In this document: positions 32,961-42,557 of the stretch, in pieces
Numbering within the stretch: position 1 is the first letter of the stretch
Layout of the letters: each line of letters begins with the position of its first letter
Origin: Pleomorphomonas oryzae DSM 16300
GTDB taxonomy: Bacteria > Pseudomonadota > Alphaproteobacteria > Rhizobiales > Pleomorphomonadaceae
Length of the DNA stretch: 64,000 nucleotides
Reading direction: 5' to 3'
NCBI RefSeq assembly: GCF_000422965.1
Contig: NZ_AUHB01000005.1
Coordinates: forward strand, 186,001-250,000
The notes under the pieces: model-generated
What the model was told of the DNA's origin: nothing
Seen by the model: only the letters and a program-made list of their open reading frames with translations
Database searches by the model: none
Position numbers and translations under genes: made by a program

Positions 32961-34906
32961 CCGCACTCCTGGAAATCTCAAACGTGTCGCGGCGGTTTAA
33001 GGCTGGCGAAGAAACCATAACGGCCCTTGCAGGGATCGATCTGCAGATTGACAGCGGCGAGTTTGTTGCGATCGTTGGCGCGAGCGGCTCAGGCAAGTCG
33101 ACGCTGATGAATATTCTCGGCTGCCTCGATCAGCCGACGGCCGGCGACTATCGTGTCGGCGGGCGCAGCGTCGCGGGGCTGAACGCAGACGAACTGGCTG
33201 CCCTGCGAAGGGAGCATTTCGGGTTCATCTTCCAGCGCTACCATCTGCTGGGAACGCTCAACGCGGCCGACAATGTGGCGATGCCCGCCGTGTATGCCGG
33301 CCTTGATGCCGCCTCCCGGCGTGAGCGGGCCAGGGTGCTTTTGAAAAGGCTCGGCCTCGGCGAGCGCATTGATCACCGCCCCAACCAGCTTTCCGGCGGC
33401 CAGCAGCAGCGTGTGTCCATCGCCCGGGCGTTGATGAACGGCGGTCGTATCATACTCGCCGATGAGCCGACCGGAGCGCTCGACAGCAAGAGCGGCGAAA
33501 CCGTCCTTGAAATCCTCAAGGAGCTTCACGCCGACGGTCATACCGTCATCATCGTCACTCACGACATGGAGGTGGCGAGGCACGCTGACCGCATCATCGA
33601 AATCCGCGACGGGCTTGTACTGTCCGATCGGCGTAGCGGCGAACCGGCGATCGGTGGCATCAAATCTACCTTCGCGAGCAATAGATCCGTTGGCGTCTTT
33701 GGCGGATTTCAACGGCGTTTTGCGGAAGCTTTTCCGATGGCGTTTCGTTCAATGGCAGCGCATCGGGTCCGCACTTTCCTGACCATGCTGGGCATTATCA
33801 TCGGCATTGCCGCGGTCGTCGCCGTCGTCGGTCTGGGGGAAGGCACGCGCCAAAGAGTGCTCGCCCAAATTAGCGAACTCGGCGCCAGCACGCTCTCCAT
33901 TTTTCCCGGGCGCGACTGGGGCGACGAACGCGCCGCCAGCATTACCTCGTTGCGTATTTCGGACGCCGAGGCTCTGTTGGCGCAAAGGTATGTCGATAGC
34001 GTCACACCGCTGGTATTCACCAGCGCGCGCATACGGTACGGCCGGGTCACCACATCCGCCAACGTTAATGGTGTCGGGGCGGATTATTTCCGAGTCAACG
34101 GCCTCAACGTTGTTCAAGGAGCGGTCTTTTCTGCCGAAAGCGTAGCCGAGCGTCGCCAGGAAGCGGTGATCGACGATAGGACGGCGGCGACGCTCTTTCC
34201 GGGCGGCGAGACTCCGCTCGGAAAGATCATCATGATCGACCGGGTTCCGGCGGTCGTCGTCGGCACCGTGGCGCGCCGTTCAGCCTTGTCTGGCGACAAG
34301 AGCCTTCAGATATTTCTTCCCTATGCGAGTGTCACTGGCAGGTTGCTTGGTCCAGCCGCCAGTCTTGCCGGGCTGACGATCCGCATCGCTGACAAGGTTG
34401 ATACTGCCTTCGCCGAGCGCGCCGTCGTCGGGCTGATGACCCGCCGTCACGGTACAAAGGACTTTTTTGCCTTCAACAGTGATCAGATGCGTCGAACAAT
34501 GGAAAAGACCTCGCAAACCATGACGCTGCTCATTTCTTCGGTCGCAGTCATTTCGCTGATTGTTGGCGGCATCGGCGTTATGAACATTATGCTGGTCTCC
34601 GTCACCGAGCGGACGCGCGAGATCGGCTTGCGCATGGCAGTCGGCGCGCGCCGCGTCGACATCATGCTTCAGTTCCTGATCGAGGCCGTCACGATATGCA
34701 TCGCCGGCTCGGTTCTCGGTGTCGGACTGGCGCTCGGCATTGCCGCCGTCTTCGGCGGACCGGGCAGCGAGTTCCAGATGATCATTTCGCTCAAAGCCAT
34801 CCTCGCCGCTTGCTTGGTCGCCCTTCTGATCGGCCTCATCTTCGGCTTCCTACCGGCGCGCAATGCTTCGCGCCTCGATCCGGTCGATGCGCTTTCTCGA
34901 GAGTGA
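32957..34906 (+). CDS. macB: MacB-like ABC transporter (fused ATPase and permease)
   Basis: A 649-residue MacB: N-terminal ATPase (Walker A GASGSGKS, signature LSGGQQQRVSIARAL, Walker B ILADEPTGALD, switch HDMEVARHADR), then a four-helix permease with a large periplasmic domain between helix 1 (RTFLTMLGIIIGIAAVVAVVGLG) and helix 2 (near residue 530), ending in LPARNASRLDPVDALSRE. MacB moves substrates (macrolides, peptides, haem precursors in other bacteria) from the periplasm through TolC by mechanotransmission. The GTG start overlaps the macA stop, which marks coupling; the 68 codons upstream are the macA region in another frame. Confidence 0.94.
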   Translation: MTALLEISNVSRRFKAGEETITALAGIDLQIDSGEFVAIVGASGSGKSTLMNILGCLDQPTAGDYRVGGRSVAGLNADELAALRREHFGFIFQRYHLLGTLNAADNVAMPAVYAGLDAASRRERARVLLKRLGLGERIDHRPNQLSGGQQQRVSIARALMNGGRIILADEPTGALDSKSGETVLEILKELHADGHTVIIVTHDMEVARHADRIIEIRDGLVLSDRRSGEPAIGGIKSTFASNRSVGVFGGFQRRFAEAFPMAFRSMAAHRVRTFLTMLGIIIGIAAVVAVVGLGEGTRQRVLAQISELGASTLSIFPGRDWGDERAASITSLRISDAEALLAQRYVDSVTPLVFTSARIRYGRVTTSANVNGVGADYFRVNGLNVVQGAVFSAESVAERRQEAVIDDRTAATLFPGGETPLGKIIMIDRVPAVVVGTVARRSALSGDKSLQIFLPYASVTGRLLGPAASLAGLTIRIADKVDTAFAERAVVGLMTRRHGTKDFFAFNSDQMRRTMEKTSQTMTLLISSVAVISLIVGGIGVMNIMLVSVTERTREIGLRMAVGARRVDIMLQFLIEAVTICIAGSVLGVGLALGIAAVFGGPGSEFQMIISLKAILAACLVALLIGLIFGFLPARNASRLDPVDALSRE

Positions 34907-35344
34907 CCATTGCGGACGACGTGACTGGCCGGCGATCATTTCAACGCATCATGCCCGCTCGGACAACGTGAATTAGGCTATCCCGCCCGAGCGTTGGGGG
35001 CGTTCTCCACGAAAGCTCCACGAAACCTGTGCGGTATGCCTGCGCTTAGCTGCCATTGGCTTCGACGGAAGCTGTTGAAAGAAATCTGCCGTGGCCCGCA
35101 TCCGTCCTCTTCTCTGTCGCCCTGCTTTGCCTGTTAGTCGCAGCGCCCGCCCTGGGGCACCGAACGGCGGGCAGACAACTCGTGTCGCCGCCCGGCCGCA
35201 GGCGCCTATGTGTTTGCAAGGCATGGTTTCGGCCCGCCGTTCCCGCGGTGTTTACTCTGGTGCTCTATATCGTAGTCAGCGGCGTGACCGGTCGCACAAT
35301 GGCAATCCATGCACGGCAGTCGTCCCAATTCTGAAAGCCAAGTC
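34907..35344. other. Intergenic region between macB and the response regulator (438 bp)
   Basis: No gene is supported. A 92-codon plus-strand frame at 35056 has one hydrophobic stretch but no ribosome-binding site or family likeness. The promoter of the two-component operon should be here. Confidence 0.45.
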
Positions 35345-36043
35345 ATGAACAACGAGCTGATCCTGATCATAGAAGACGAACCCGAAATCGTCGAAATCAT
35401 AGAGACCTATCTTGCCCGTGAAGGATTTCGGGTGATCAGCGCTGGGGATGGCCCGACCGGACTCTCGCATCATCAGCGCCTGCGCCCAGATCTTGTGGTG
35501 CTTGATATCAAGCTGCCGGGGCAGGACGGTTACGAAGTGCTGGCCGCCATTCGTCGGCGCGGCGACACCCCAGTCATGATGGTCACCGCACTGGCCGAGG
35601 ATCTTGATAAGCTGCAAGCCCTGCGCATCGGTGCCGACGATTACGTGGTCAAGCCCTTCAATCCGCTGGAGGTGGTGGCTCGCGCCAAGGCGATTCTTCG
35701 CCGCACGACGGGGCATAGTCCGGAACAGGTGCTGCGAGTTGGGCCGCTTGCCGTTGACCCGCAGGCCTACCGCGCAACAGTCGATGCCGGCTCCGGTCCG
35801 ATGTCGCTGGATCTGACGCCGACCGAATTTCGCATCCTTGCCCATGTGGCTGCCTCGCCTGGCCGAGCCTTCCAACGCACGGAACTTGTCGATGCCTGCC
35901 TGCGCGAAGGGGAAGCGTTGGACCGAACCGTGGACAGCCACATCAGCAATCTTCGCCGCAAGTTGGCTGGAGCGGGCGCGGACGGCATGCTGGCTGGGGT
36001 GCGCGGTGTGGGTTATCGCCTGGATGTTCCCCATGGCCGGTAA
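35345..36043 (+). CDS. OmpR-family response regulator, BaeR/AdeR-like
   Basis: A 232-residue regulator: receiver domain with the phosphorylated Asp54 in DLVVLDIKLPGQDG, Thr81 and Lys103 (DDYVVKPFNP), then a winged-helix DNA-binding domain (SLDLTPTEFRILAHV through VDSHISNLRRKL and GVRGVGYRL). It is closest in style to BaeR/AdeR, regulators of efflux genes. It overlaps the sensor-kinase start by 11 bp. The nearby MacAB and ABC exporter genes are the obvious candidate targets; that link is inferred from position only. Confidence 0.92.
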   Translation: MNNELILIIEDEPEIVEIIETYLAREGFRVISAGDGPTGLSHHQRLRPDLVVLDIKLPGQDGYEVLAAIRRRGDTPVMMVTALAEDLDKLQALRIGADDYVVKPFNPLEVVARAKAILRRTTGHSPEQVLRVGPLAVDPQAYRATVDAGSGPMSLDLTPTEFRILAHVAASPGRAFQRTELVDACLREGEALDRTVDSHISNLRRKLAGAGADGMLAGVRGVGYRLDVPHGR

Positions 36044-37103
36044 TCTCAACTCCCGGATTACCCGCACCATGGTGGTGCTGACGCTGACGGCCTTCACGGT
36101 CGTCTACTTCGGGCTGATGGCCTATTTCCTTTTCATCTACGATTGGCTCTATCCTGATGCGAATTATGACGAAACCTGGCGACTTGGCGACACCGTCATG
36201 GTCGGGCTTCTGCTGGCCTTTGGTCTGACGACAGCCTCGATCATCGGCTGGAGGTTGGCGCGCCGCATTGTCGCGCCGCTGAAATCGGTCGCCAGCGCAG
36301 CGCGTTTGGTGGCAACCGGTGACTTCTCGGCGAGAGCCACGCTGCCGCCGTCCAGCTTCGGGGAGGCTGCCGATCTCGTCGTCGACTTCAACAAGATGGC
36401 CGAACGTCTGCAACGCGCCGAGGCGGAACTTGCCTATTCCAACTCCGCCATTGCCCACGAGTTGCGCACGCCCTTGACCATCCTGCGCGGCCGCTTGCAA
36501 GGGTTGCTCGACGGGGTGTTCGATCCGAACCCGGAGCTGTACGCGCGACTGATCGCTCATGTCGATGATCTCTCGGCGATCGTCGAGGAATTGCGCACTC
36601 TGGCCCTGAGCAATGCCGGACAGCTTGATCTGGTTTGCGCCAACGTGGATCTGGCCGCCGAGGCCGCCGTTGCACTGGACGCTTTCGAAACTGAACTCGC
36701 GGGTGCCGGCATTCAGCTCACGCGCTCGCTTCACCCCGCCGCCACCCATGCCGACCGAGCGCGACTACGACAGGCATTCATCGCCCTTCTGGAAAACTGC
36801 CGCCGCTATGCGCCGAAAAGTGTCGTTCATGTCGAGACGGGGGTCGCAGGCGACATGGCTTTCTTCCGCTGTATAGATTCCGGGCCAGGCATGCCGGAGG
36901 AAAGCGTTGCTCGCGCCTTTGACCGCTTCTGGCGCGCCGATGAATCGCGTGGGCGGAGCCTCGGTGGCTCGGGTCTCGGACTTCCTATCGTGCGGGCCAT
37001 CGCGCGCGCCCACGGCGGCGAAGCCCTGATCTTGACGCGGAATGCCCCTGGGCTGGCGGTGGAGATCCGGTTGCCGCGTAGCACAGGACCTGCTCCGAAC
37101 TGA
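36033..37103 (+). CDS. Sensor histidine kinase, BaeS/AdeS-like
   Basis: Partner of the regulator upstream. The 356-residue form starting MAGNLNSRITRTMVV has two membrane helices (about 13-35 and 54-74) flanking a very short periplasmic loop of about 18 residues, then HAMP (75-128), the phosphorylated His142 in SAIAHELRTPLTIL, the N box ENCRRYAP, and G boxes DSGPGMPE and GGSGLGLPIVRAI. An ATG 9 bp further upstream is equally possible. The small loop suggests a membrane-borne signal rather than a bound ligand. Confidence 0.91.
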   Translation: MAGNLNSRITRTMVVLTLTAFTVVYFGLMAYFLFIYDWLYPDANYDETWRLGDTVMVGLLLAFGLTTASIIGWRLARRIVAPLKSVASAARLVATGDFSARATLPPSSFGEAADLVVDFNKMAERLQRAEAELAYSNSAIAHELRTPLTILRGRLQGLLDGVFDPNPELYARLIAHVDDLSAIVEELRTLALSNAGQLDLVCANVDLAAEAAVALDAFETELAGAGIQLTRSLHPAATHADRARLRQAFIALLENCRRYAPKSVVHVETGVAGDMAFFRCIDSGPGMPEESVARAFDRFWRADESRGRSLGGSGLGLPIVRAIARAHGGEALILTRNAPGLAVEIRLPRSTGPAPN

Positions 37104-37111
37104 GGAATTCA

Positions 37112-38893
37112 ATGTCTACCTTTGATGAAGCTTCCGAGAGCTACGAGGATCTCGCAGCGCGGCACGTGTCGCTCCGCCGAGTGCTGTCATTGTTCGCGCC
37201 TTATCGCTGGCGGATCGCAGGCGTCGTGATGCTCATGGTGCTGGCAGCAGCGATCGGGCTGATCGGGCCTTTCCTGTTACGGGCCATCATCGATGTGGCG
37301 TTGCCTCTGCACGATCTCGCGCTGCTGATCTGGCTGGTCGCTGGGATGGTCGCCGTGGCGATGATCGCTGCGGCCGTCGAGGCCTGGCAGGTCGTACTGA
37401 CCTCACACATTGGGCAAACGGTGCTGCACGATCTGCGCGTTCGGCTGTACTCTCATCTACAGAGCCTATCCTTGCGCTTTTTCACCGGCACTCGTACGGG
37501 CGAAGTACAGTCACGTATCGCCGGGGACATTGCGGGTTTGCAATCTCTGGTGACGGAAACGGCCAGCGAACTCGGCCGCTCATTGAGCGCTACAGTGATG
37601 ACGGCTGTTGCCATCGTGATTCTCGATTGGCGTCTTGCGATCTTCGTCCTGTTGATCGTGCCGGGCACGGTTCTGATTAGCAGCCGCGTTGCCCGAGCGC
37701 GCGAAGCGTTGACCTTTCAGCAGCAGGCTCGCGCGGCTGACATGTCCGTCGCTGTCCAGGAGACACTATCGGCTTCGGGTATCATCCTTGCTCGCACCAT
37801 GGGCCGCGGCCCGCATTTGGCACAACACTTTGCTCGAATCTCCGGCGACCTCGCAAAACTTGAGGTCAAGGCGCACACTGCGGGTGAATGGCAGTGGTCC
37901 CTGATCGGTTTTGCTCTCGCGGTGCTGCCCGCGTTGACACTGCTGATGGGCGGCTGGTTGATGCAAACCGACAATCCGGCCACCATCGGCACTCTGGTCG
38001 CTATGATCGCACTGCAGGAGCAGTTGCTCTGGCCGTTTGAGCAGCTACTGGAAATCGGACGCGACATGCGCAAGACGCGCGCGCTGTTCGCCAGAATCTT
38101 TGAGTATCTCGATAAGCCCGCCGAAATCACAGAACGTATCGAGCCGGTCGTAATTCCTCGAGAGGCGATGCGCGGCACGGTGCAGATGGAGAAGGTTCGC
38201 TTTTCCTACGCCGATGGAGATCGTCCAGCCATCGATGACGTCACCTTGACCATTCCGGCTGGAAGCCATGTCGCAATTGTAGGCCCGACGGGGTCTGGCA
38301 AGACGACGCTCGGCTATCTGCTGGCGCGACTTTACGACGTGGACCGTGGATCCATACGCTTTGATGGCGTCGATCTGCGGGATCTGAGCTTTGATACTTT
38401 GTCCAGAATGTTGGGAGTAGTGACGCAGGACCCCTATCTCCTACATGCCTCCATCGCCGAGAATCTGCGCTTTGCCCGGCCGGAGGCGACCGATGCCGAG
38501 TTGGTCGCAGCCACAAAGGTCGCCCAGATCCACGATCACATAGCGGGGCTGCCTGACGGCTATGACACGCTCGTTGGCGAGCGGGGCTATCGTTTTTCAG
38601 GCGGAGAGAAGCAGCGTCTTGCCTTGGCCCGCACCATCTTGCGCGATCCGCCGATCTTGTTGCTGGATGAGGCGACGAGTGCCTTGGATACACGAACGGA
38701 ACGCGCCATGTCTCTTGCCCTTGACGATAGCTCTAGGGCTCGGACGACCATTACCATCGCGCATCGTCTATCGACGATCCGTCACGCTGATCTGATTGTC
38801 GTGATGCAGAGCGGGAAAATCGTTGAGAGGGGGACGCATGAAGAACTGCAGTCCCACAACGGGGTTTATGCAGCTCTCTTGCGCGGAGGCTGA
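37112..38893 (+). CDS. ABC exporter, fused membrane and ATPase domains (MsbA-like half transporter)
   Basis: A 593-residue half transporter that works as a dimer. Six transmembrane helices (about 30-320) precede the ATPase domain: Walker A GPTGSGKTT, Q-loop VVTQDPYLLH, signature FSGGEKQRLALAR, Walker B ILLLDEATSALDT and switch IAHRLSTI. It begins 8 bp after the kinase gene, so it is probably the third gene of the two-component operon and may be its target. Family members export lipids, drugs or peptides; the substrate here is not evident. Confidence 0.92.
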   Translation: MSTFDEASESYEDLAARHVSLRRVLSLFAPYRWRIAGVVMLMVLAAAIGLIGPFLLRAIIDVALPLHDLALLIWLVAGMVAVAMIAAAVEAWQVVLTSHIGQTVLHDLRVRLYSHLQSLSLRFFTGTRTGEVQSRIAGDIAGLQSLVTETASELGRSLSATVMTAVAIVILDWRLAIFVLLIVPGTVLISSRVARAREALTFQQQARAADMSVAVQETLSASGIILARTMGRGPHLAQHFARISGDLAKLEVKAHTAGEWQWSLIGFALAVLPALTLLMGGWLMQTDNPATIGTLVAMIALQEQLLWPFEQLLEIGRDMRKTRALFARIFEYLDKPAEITERIEPVVIPREAMRGTVQMEKVRFSYADGDRPAIDDVTLTIPAGSHVAIVGPTGSGKTTLGYLLARLYDVDRGSIRFDGVDLRDLSFDTLSRMLGVVTQDPYLLHASIAENLRFARPEATDAELVAATKVAQIHDHIAGLPDGYDTLVGERGYRFSGGEKQRLALARTILRDPPILLLDEATSALDTRTERAMSLALDDSSRARTTITIAHRLSTIRHADLIVVMQSGKIVERGTHEELQSHNGVYAALLRGG

Positions 38894-38950
38894 ATATGCT
38901 CCCAATATAGAACCAAGCCCGCATTTTGAGTTTTTTCGTGAGACTTGCGG

Positions 38951-39138
38951 ACGAGTGGTCTTTTTACTTCATGTAATTCAGCAGTGAGAGGCCGTTCAGG
39001 ATCCTGCTGGTTTCGTAACTCGCCTTCACGGTGGCGCGCTGTCCGGTGGCCAGCTGTTGCCGCATGTCTTCCAGCATCGCGTGCATGCTGGCGAGCTGCG
39101 CCATGGTGTGGAAGGATCTCCTTGATGGACATGGCCTG
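38951..39138 (-). pseudogene. flgL-like remnant behind flgK
   Basis: A short stretch in the place normally taken by flgL. An ATG after AAAGG opens MSIKEIL but leaves the meaningful frame; the shifted frame gives LASMHAMLEDMRQQLATGQRA and ends after LNGLSLLNYMK. The first of these resembles the N-terminal helix of FlgL/flagellin-type proteins (x-MR-x2-L-x-TGQ/K-x-A). The rest of the gene (over 300 codons) is absent. The likeness is short, so this stays tentative. Confidence 0.35.
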
Positions 39139-39176
39139 ACCTTTCGCTCTGGGTACGGCATCAGCCGCCTCGGTGG

Positions 39177-41078
39177 TTAGCGGAAGGCGTGCAGAAGCGT
39201 GTCGATCATCGCCTGCGCCGAGGAGAGCACGCGGGCGTTCGCCGAGTAGGCGGTCTGTAGTTGCAACAGTGTGGCAAGTTCGCTGTCGAGGTCGACCGCC
39301 CGGCTGTCGTCGTAGCGATTCTTCAGATTATTCGAGACGATGGACTGGCCCTCTGCGGCCCGCTTGGCATCTTCCGTTTGCGTGCCGCGGGCGTTGGTGA
39401 CCTGCGACAAGAGGTTCTTGAACGAGCCGCTGAACGGTGCCTCGGGCGAGCCGATACCCATCGCCGAGGAATAGGACTGCAAGCGATCGTCGAGAGCGTC
39501 GAGCAGCCCCTGCGGCCGCGCTCCGTCGCCGCTCTGCGTCGCTGTGCCGTAGCGCACCATCAAGCTGGGATTGGCGACCACCTTTGGGCTGACGATGAGG
39601 CGTCCGGCGAGACCGTTCAACGTCTCCTGGCCGTTGGTCAACCCCGTGTAGGGCTTGCCGGTAGCGCCGTCGACGAACAGCGAAAAGGCCGGATTGCCAT
39701 CGCTATCGCTCGAAGAACTGATCTCGCCGCTGAGTTGGCTGAGCCTAAAGGCAGAGTTCGTGGAGGCCGATATCTCCAGCTTGTGACTGGCGGCGGCGTA
39801 TGTGCCCGAGAAGACGGTGCTGCCTCCAGCAAGCCCGTTCAGCTTGTCGGCGATCTGGGCGGCAAAATCTTTGCTACCCGAGAGATCGAGACCCGCGACA
39901 GTGTCGTCGGGGGCGGCGGTGAAGCTGCTGTCCGGTGCCTTGCCCTTGGTGGAATCGTAGGCGATGAAGACAATGCTCTGGGTCTTGGGCGGATTGACCG
40001 AGCTGTCGACATAATCGACTGTCAGCTTGTTACCTTCGGTGAGGCCGGAAAGGCCCAGCGAGAAGCCTGCGGTCTTGGCCGTGGCGTCGGAAATCGCCGT
40101 GCCATCGGCCGACCGCGTCGATGTGGTCTTCGACAGGGTCGCTGCGATGGTGTCGAGCTGCGTCTGGGCCTCAACGAGCGCCTTGTCGCGCAGCTCCTTC
40201 CAGGCGGCAATCTTGCCAGAACGGATCGCCCCGGTCTTGAACAGATCGGTGTCGGCGCCGGCACCGGAGACCATTTTCAGCGTTCCGAGTGAACGCTGGC
40301 TATCGTCGCTGGAATAGCTGTGGGAGGCGTCCACCTGGCCCTGCTGATCGAAACTGAAGGTAACAGGCGTATCGTCGTAGAGCTGGGTACCGTCTGAGAG
40401 CGACAACGTCACCCCACCGTTGGCCTTGGTCCCGACCTTGAGGTCGACATAGCTCGACAGTTCATCGATGGCTGCGTCGAGCTTGTCCTTCAGCGCTGCC
40501 GTGCTACCACTGCTGGCGCTGACAGACACAATCTGGCGGTCGATGCCAGCAACGGTCGACAGGAGGGTGTTCATATGGTTCGCGGCATCGGACAGCTTGA
40601 TTTCCGTCTCCTGCCGAAGTGATTGGATATTACTGGATAATTGGCCGAGCCGGTTCGCCAATGATTGCGCCGCCGATACGGCAGTGCCCTGGGCTGGTTT
40701 GTCATGGGGGGTCGTGGCAAGCTTTTGCAGGGCGCTGGTAAAACCAGAGAAGAGTGCGTTGAGCGAACTGGAGCTGTTCGGTGCCCCCCAATAGTGATCC
40801 AGCGCCGAAAGAATGCTGCTGCGGATATCGGCGTAGGCGGAACCGGAGTTGGCGACCCGCCACTGCTTTTGCACCAAAAGGTCAATATCGCGCTCGGCGA
40901 CGCCCGAGCGGACACCATAGACCGCACCATTGTTGGCGACCAGGGCCGACGAGGCGGCCGATTGCCGACTATAGCCCGCTGTCTTTTCGTTCGCGATGTT
41001 CGCGCTGGTAACGCCGAGCTGCTGCTGCGTCGACCGGATCGCGCTAAGAGCTGCGGAAATGGATCCATTGATCGTCAT
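39177..41078 (-). CDS. flgK: Flagellar hook-associated protein 1 (FlgK)
   Basis: Joins the hook to the filament (hook-filament junction). The 633-residue protein starts MTINGSISAALSAIRSTQQQ, with the N-terminal SANIANEKTAGYSRQSA motif, and ends with the matching helix LDSELATLLQLQTAYSANARVL and SAQAMIDTLL. The long middle part is variable, as in other FlgK proteins. The start was moved 14 codons in from the frame's first ATG because the conserved helix begins there. It follows flgE by 108 bp. It is notable that no other flagellar genes are nearby. Confidence 0.93.
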   Translation of the reverse strand: MTINGSISAALSAIRSTQQQLGVTSANIANEKTAGYSRQSAASSALVANNGAVYGVRSGVAERDIDLLVQKQWRVANSGSAYADIRSSILSALDHYWGAPNSSSSLNALFSGFTSALQKLATTPHDKPAQGTAVSAAQSLANRLGQLSSNIQSLRQETEIKLSDAANHMNTLLSTVAGIDRQIVSVSASSGSTAALKDKLDAAIDELSSYVDLKVGTKANGGVTLSLSDGTQLYDDTPVTFSFDQQGQVDASHSYSSDDSQRSLGTLKMVSGAGADTDLFKTGAIRSGKIAAWKELRDKALVEAQTQLDTIAATLSKTTSTRSADGTAISDATAKTAGFSLGLSGLTEGNKLTVDYVDSSVNPPKTQSIVFIAYDSTKGKAPDSSFTAAPDDTVAGLDLSGSKDFAAQIADKLNGLAGGSTVFSGTYAAASHKLEISASTNSAFRLSQLSGEISSSSDSDGNPAFSLFVDGATGKPYTGLTNGQETLNGLAGRLIVSPKVVANPSLMVRYGTATQSGDGARPQGLLDALDDRLQSYSSAMGIGSPEAPFSGSFKNLLSQVTNARGTQTEDAKRAAEGQSIVSNNLKNRYDDSRAVDLDSELATLLQLQTAYSANARVLSSAQAMIDTLLHAFR

Positions 41079-41186
41079 GACCGACCTCGTGGGGAATGCA
41101 GCTGGACGCGCTTTGGCCAACGGTTTGGGCTAGATGGCGACGCGAGCGATAAGGGTCTCGCCGCGCCGAGCACGGCGAGAGGGAGT

Positions 41187-42557
41187 TCAGCGGATGATCT
41201 GCAGGATGCTCTGCATCATCTCGTTGGACGTGCTGATCACCTTGGAGTTGGCAGCGAAGGCCTGCTGGGTAACGATCAGCTTGGTGAATTCGTCGGATAT
41301 GTCGACGTTGGAGGCCTCAAGCGCCGAACTCGCCAACGAGCCGTGGATGTCGATGGGGCCGCCGCTCTGTACCGTCTCGCTATAAGCGCCGCCGTTCTCC
41401 GCCTTCAGGTAGTTGGCGCCATTGAAGGCAACGATAGGAATTTGCCATTTCTTGACGGTCTGGCCGTTTGAGTAGGTATAGTTGACCACGCCGCTGTTGC
41501 CGTCGATTTCGACCCCCTGGAACTCGCCGGTAGAGTAACCATCCTGAGTGAGCTGGTTGACATTGGCTTGGCCGTTCTTGTCGGCAAAACAGGTGGCCGC
41601 CAGGTTCATGGTCAAGCCGCTGAAGCTTTTCCCCTCGATGGTGATCGGTCCAAGCGCCACAGAGGAGGTATTGTCGAGCTGCTTGCCATTCTTGTCGAAG
41701 AAAAAGCTGCCGCCAGCCATTACGCCGCCTGTCTGGCTGGTCGGCGATTTGATCTGCTCCCAGGCGGTATCCGTCGCCGCGATGGGCTTATCGACAGATC
41801 GATAGAACATGGCCCATTCGCCGCGGCCGCTGGTCGGATCATCCTTGAGCTTAACCCAACGCGTTTGCAGCACGCTCGGCGTGCCCTGGGCATCGTAGAG
41901 AGTGACCGAACCGCCTGGGATGGAATTATCCATGAAGTCGTTGCTGTCGGCCTTTGTCACCTTGCCAGCCAACACCCCGGCTGGCGGACTGGCCCAGGCG
42001 TCACCCTTTGAGGTCGTCGAGGCTTTGGTCGGCAGGTTGAGTTTGTAGGTAATGTTCTGGGCTGCCTTGGCGCTCTGCGACGTCTTGTCGATGGTGATGG
42101 GGGCTTTCTCGCCGACTGGCTGCCCGGTCGATGGGTCGACGTTCTGTCCCATCAGCGAGTAGCCTGAGCCGTTGCGAAGATAGGTCAAGGCGTTACGGGA
42201 GTTGTAGAATTGTTCAAAATCGCCGGCCCGCGTATAGCGTGGGGCCAAGCTGCTATCCGTCGGATCGGCGGAGACGCTGAAAAAACCTGGACCGCTGATG
42301 GCGAGATGTGTGCCGACCTTCGAAGGCCGAACGTCGCCGTCTAGCGAGATCGTCGATCGCGAAGACGCTGTCACGCCGCCGGAAGTGACTCGGGCGACGT
42401 TGGAATTGTTGGAGCGGACGAGCTCGGCGAAGAAGGTTTCTCGACGCTTAAAGCCTGTCGTCGCCGAATTGGCAATATTGCCTGAGATGTTTTCAAGCGC
42501 GAAGGATTGCGCCCCCAGCCCACCGACGGCTGAGTTCAGTGCAGATAAGATGCCCAT
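41187..42557 (-). CDS. flgE: Flagellar hook protein FlgE
   Basis: Hook subunit of 456 residues. N-terminal MGILSALNSAVGGLGAQSFALENISGNIANS and TTGFKRRETFFAE, a central D1/D2 region, and the C-terminal helix NVDISDEFTKLIVTQQAFAANSKVIS with EMMQSILQI are all typical of FlgE. It is the first gene of a flgE-flgK pair. The gene lies in an accessory region between an ABC exporter and a LacI regulator, so it may be a second copy or part of a lost secondary flagellar cluster. Confidence 0.93.
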   Translation of the reverse strand: MGILSALNSAVGGLGAQSFALENISGNIANSATTGFKRRETFFAELVRSNNSNVARVTSGGVTASSRSTISLDGDVRPSKVGTHLAISGPGFFSVSADPTDSSLAPRYTRAGDFEQFYNSRNALTYLRNGSGYSLMGQNVDPSTGQPVGEKAPITIDKTSQSAKAAQNITYKLNLPTKASTTSKGDAWASPPAGVLAGKVTKADSNDFMDNSIPGGSVTLYDAQGTPSVLQTRWVKLKDDPTSGRGEWAMFYRSVDKPIAATDTAWEQIKSPTSQTGGVMAGGSFFFDKNGKQLDNTSSVALGPITIEGKSFSGLTMNLAATCFADKNGQANVNQLTQDGYSTGEFQGVEIDGNSGVVNYTYSNGQTVKKWQIPIVAFNGANYLKAENGGAYSETVQSGGPIDIHGSLASSALEASNVDISDEFTKLIVTQQAFAANSKVISTSNEMMQSILQIIR

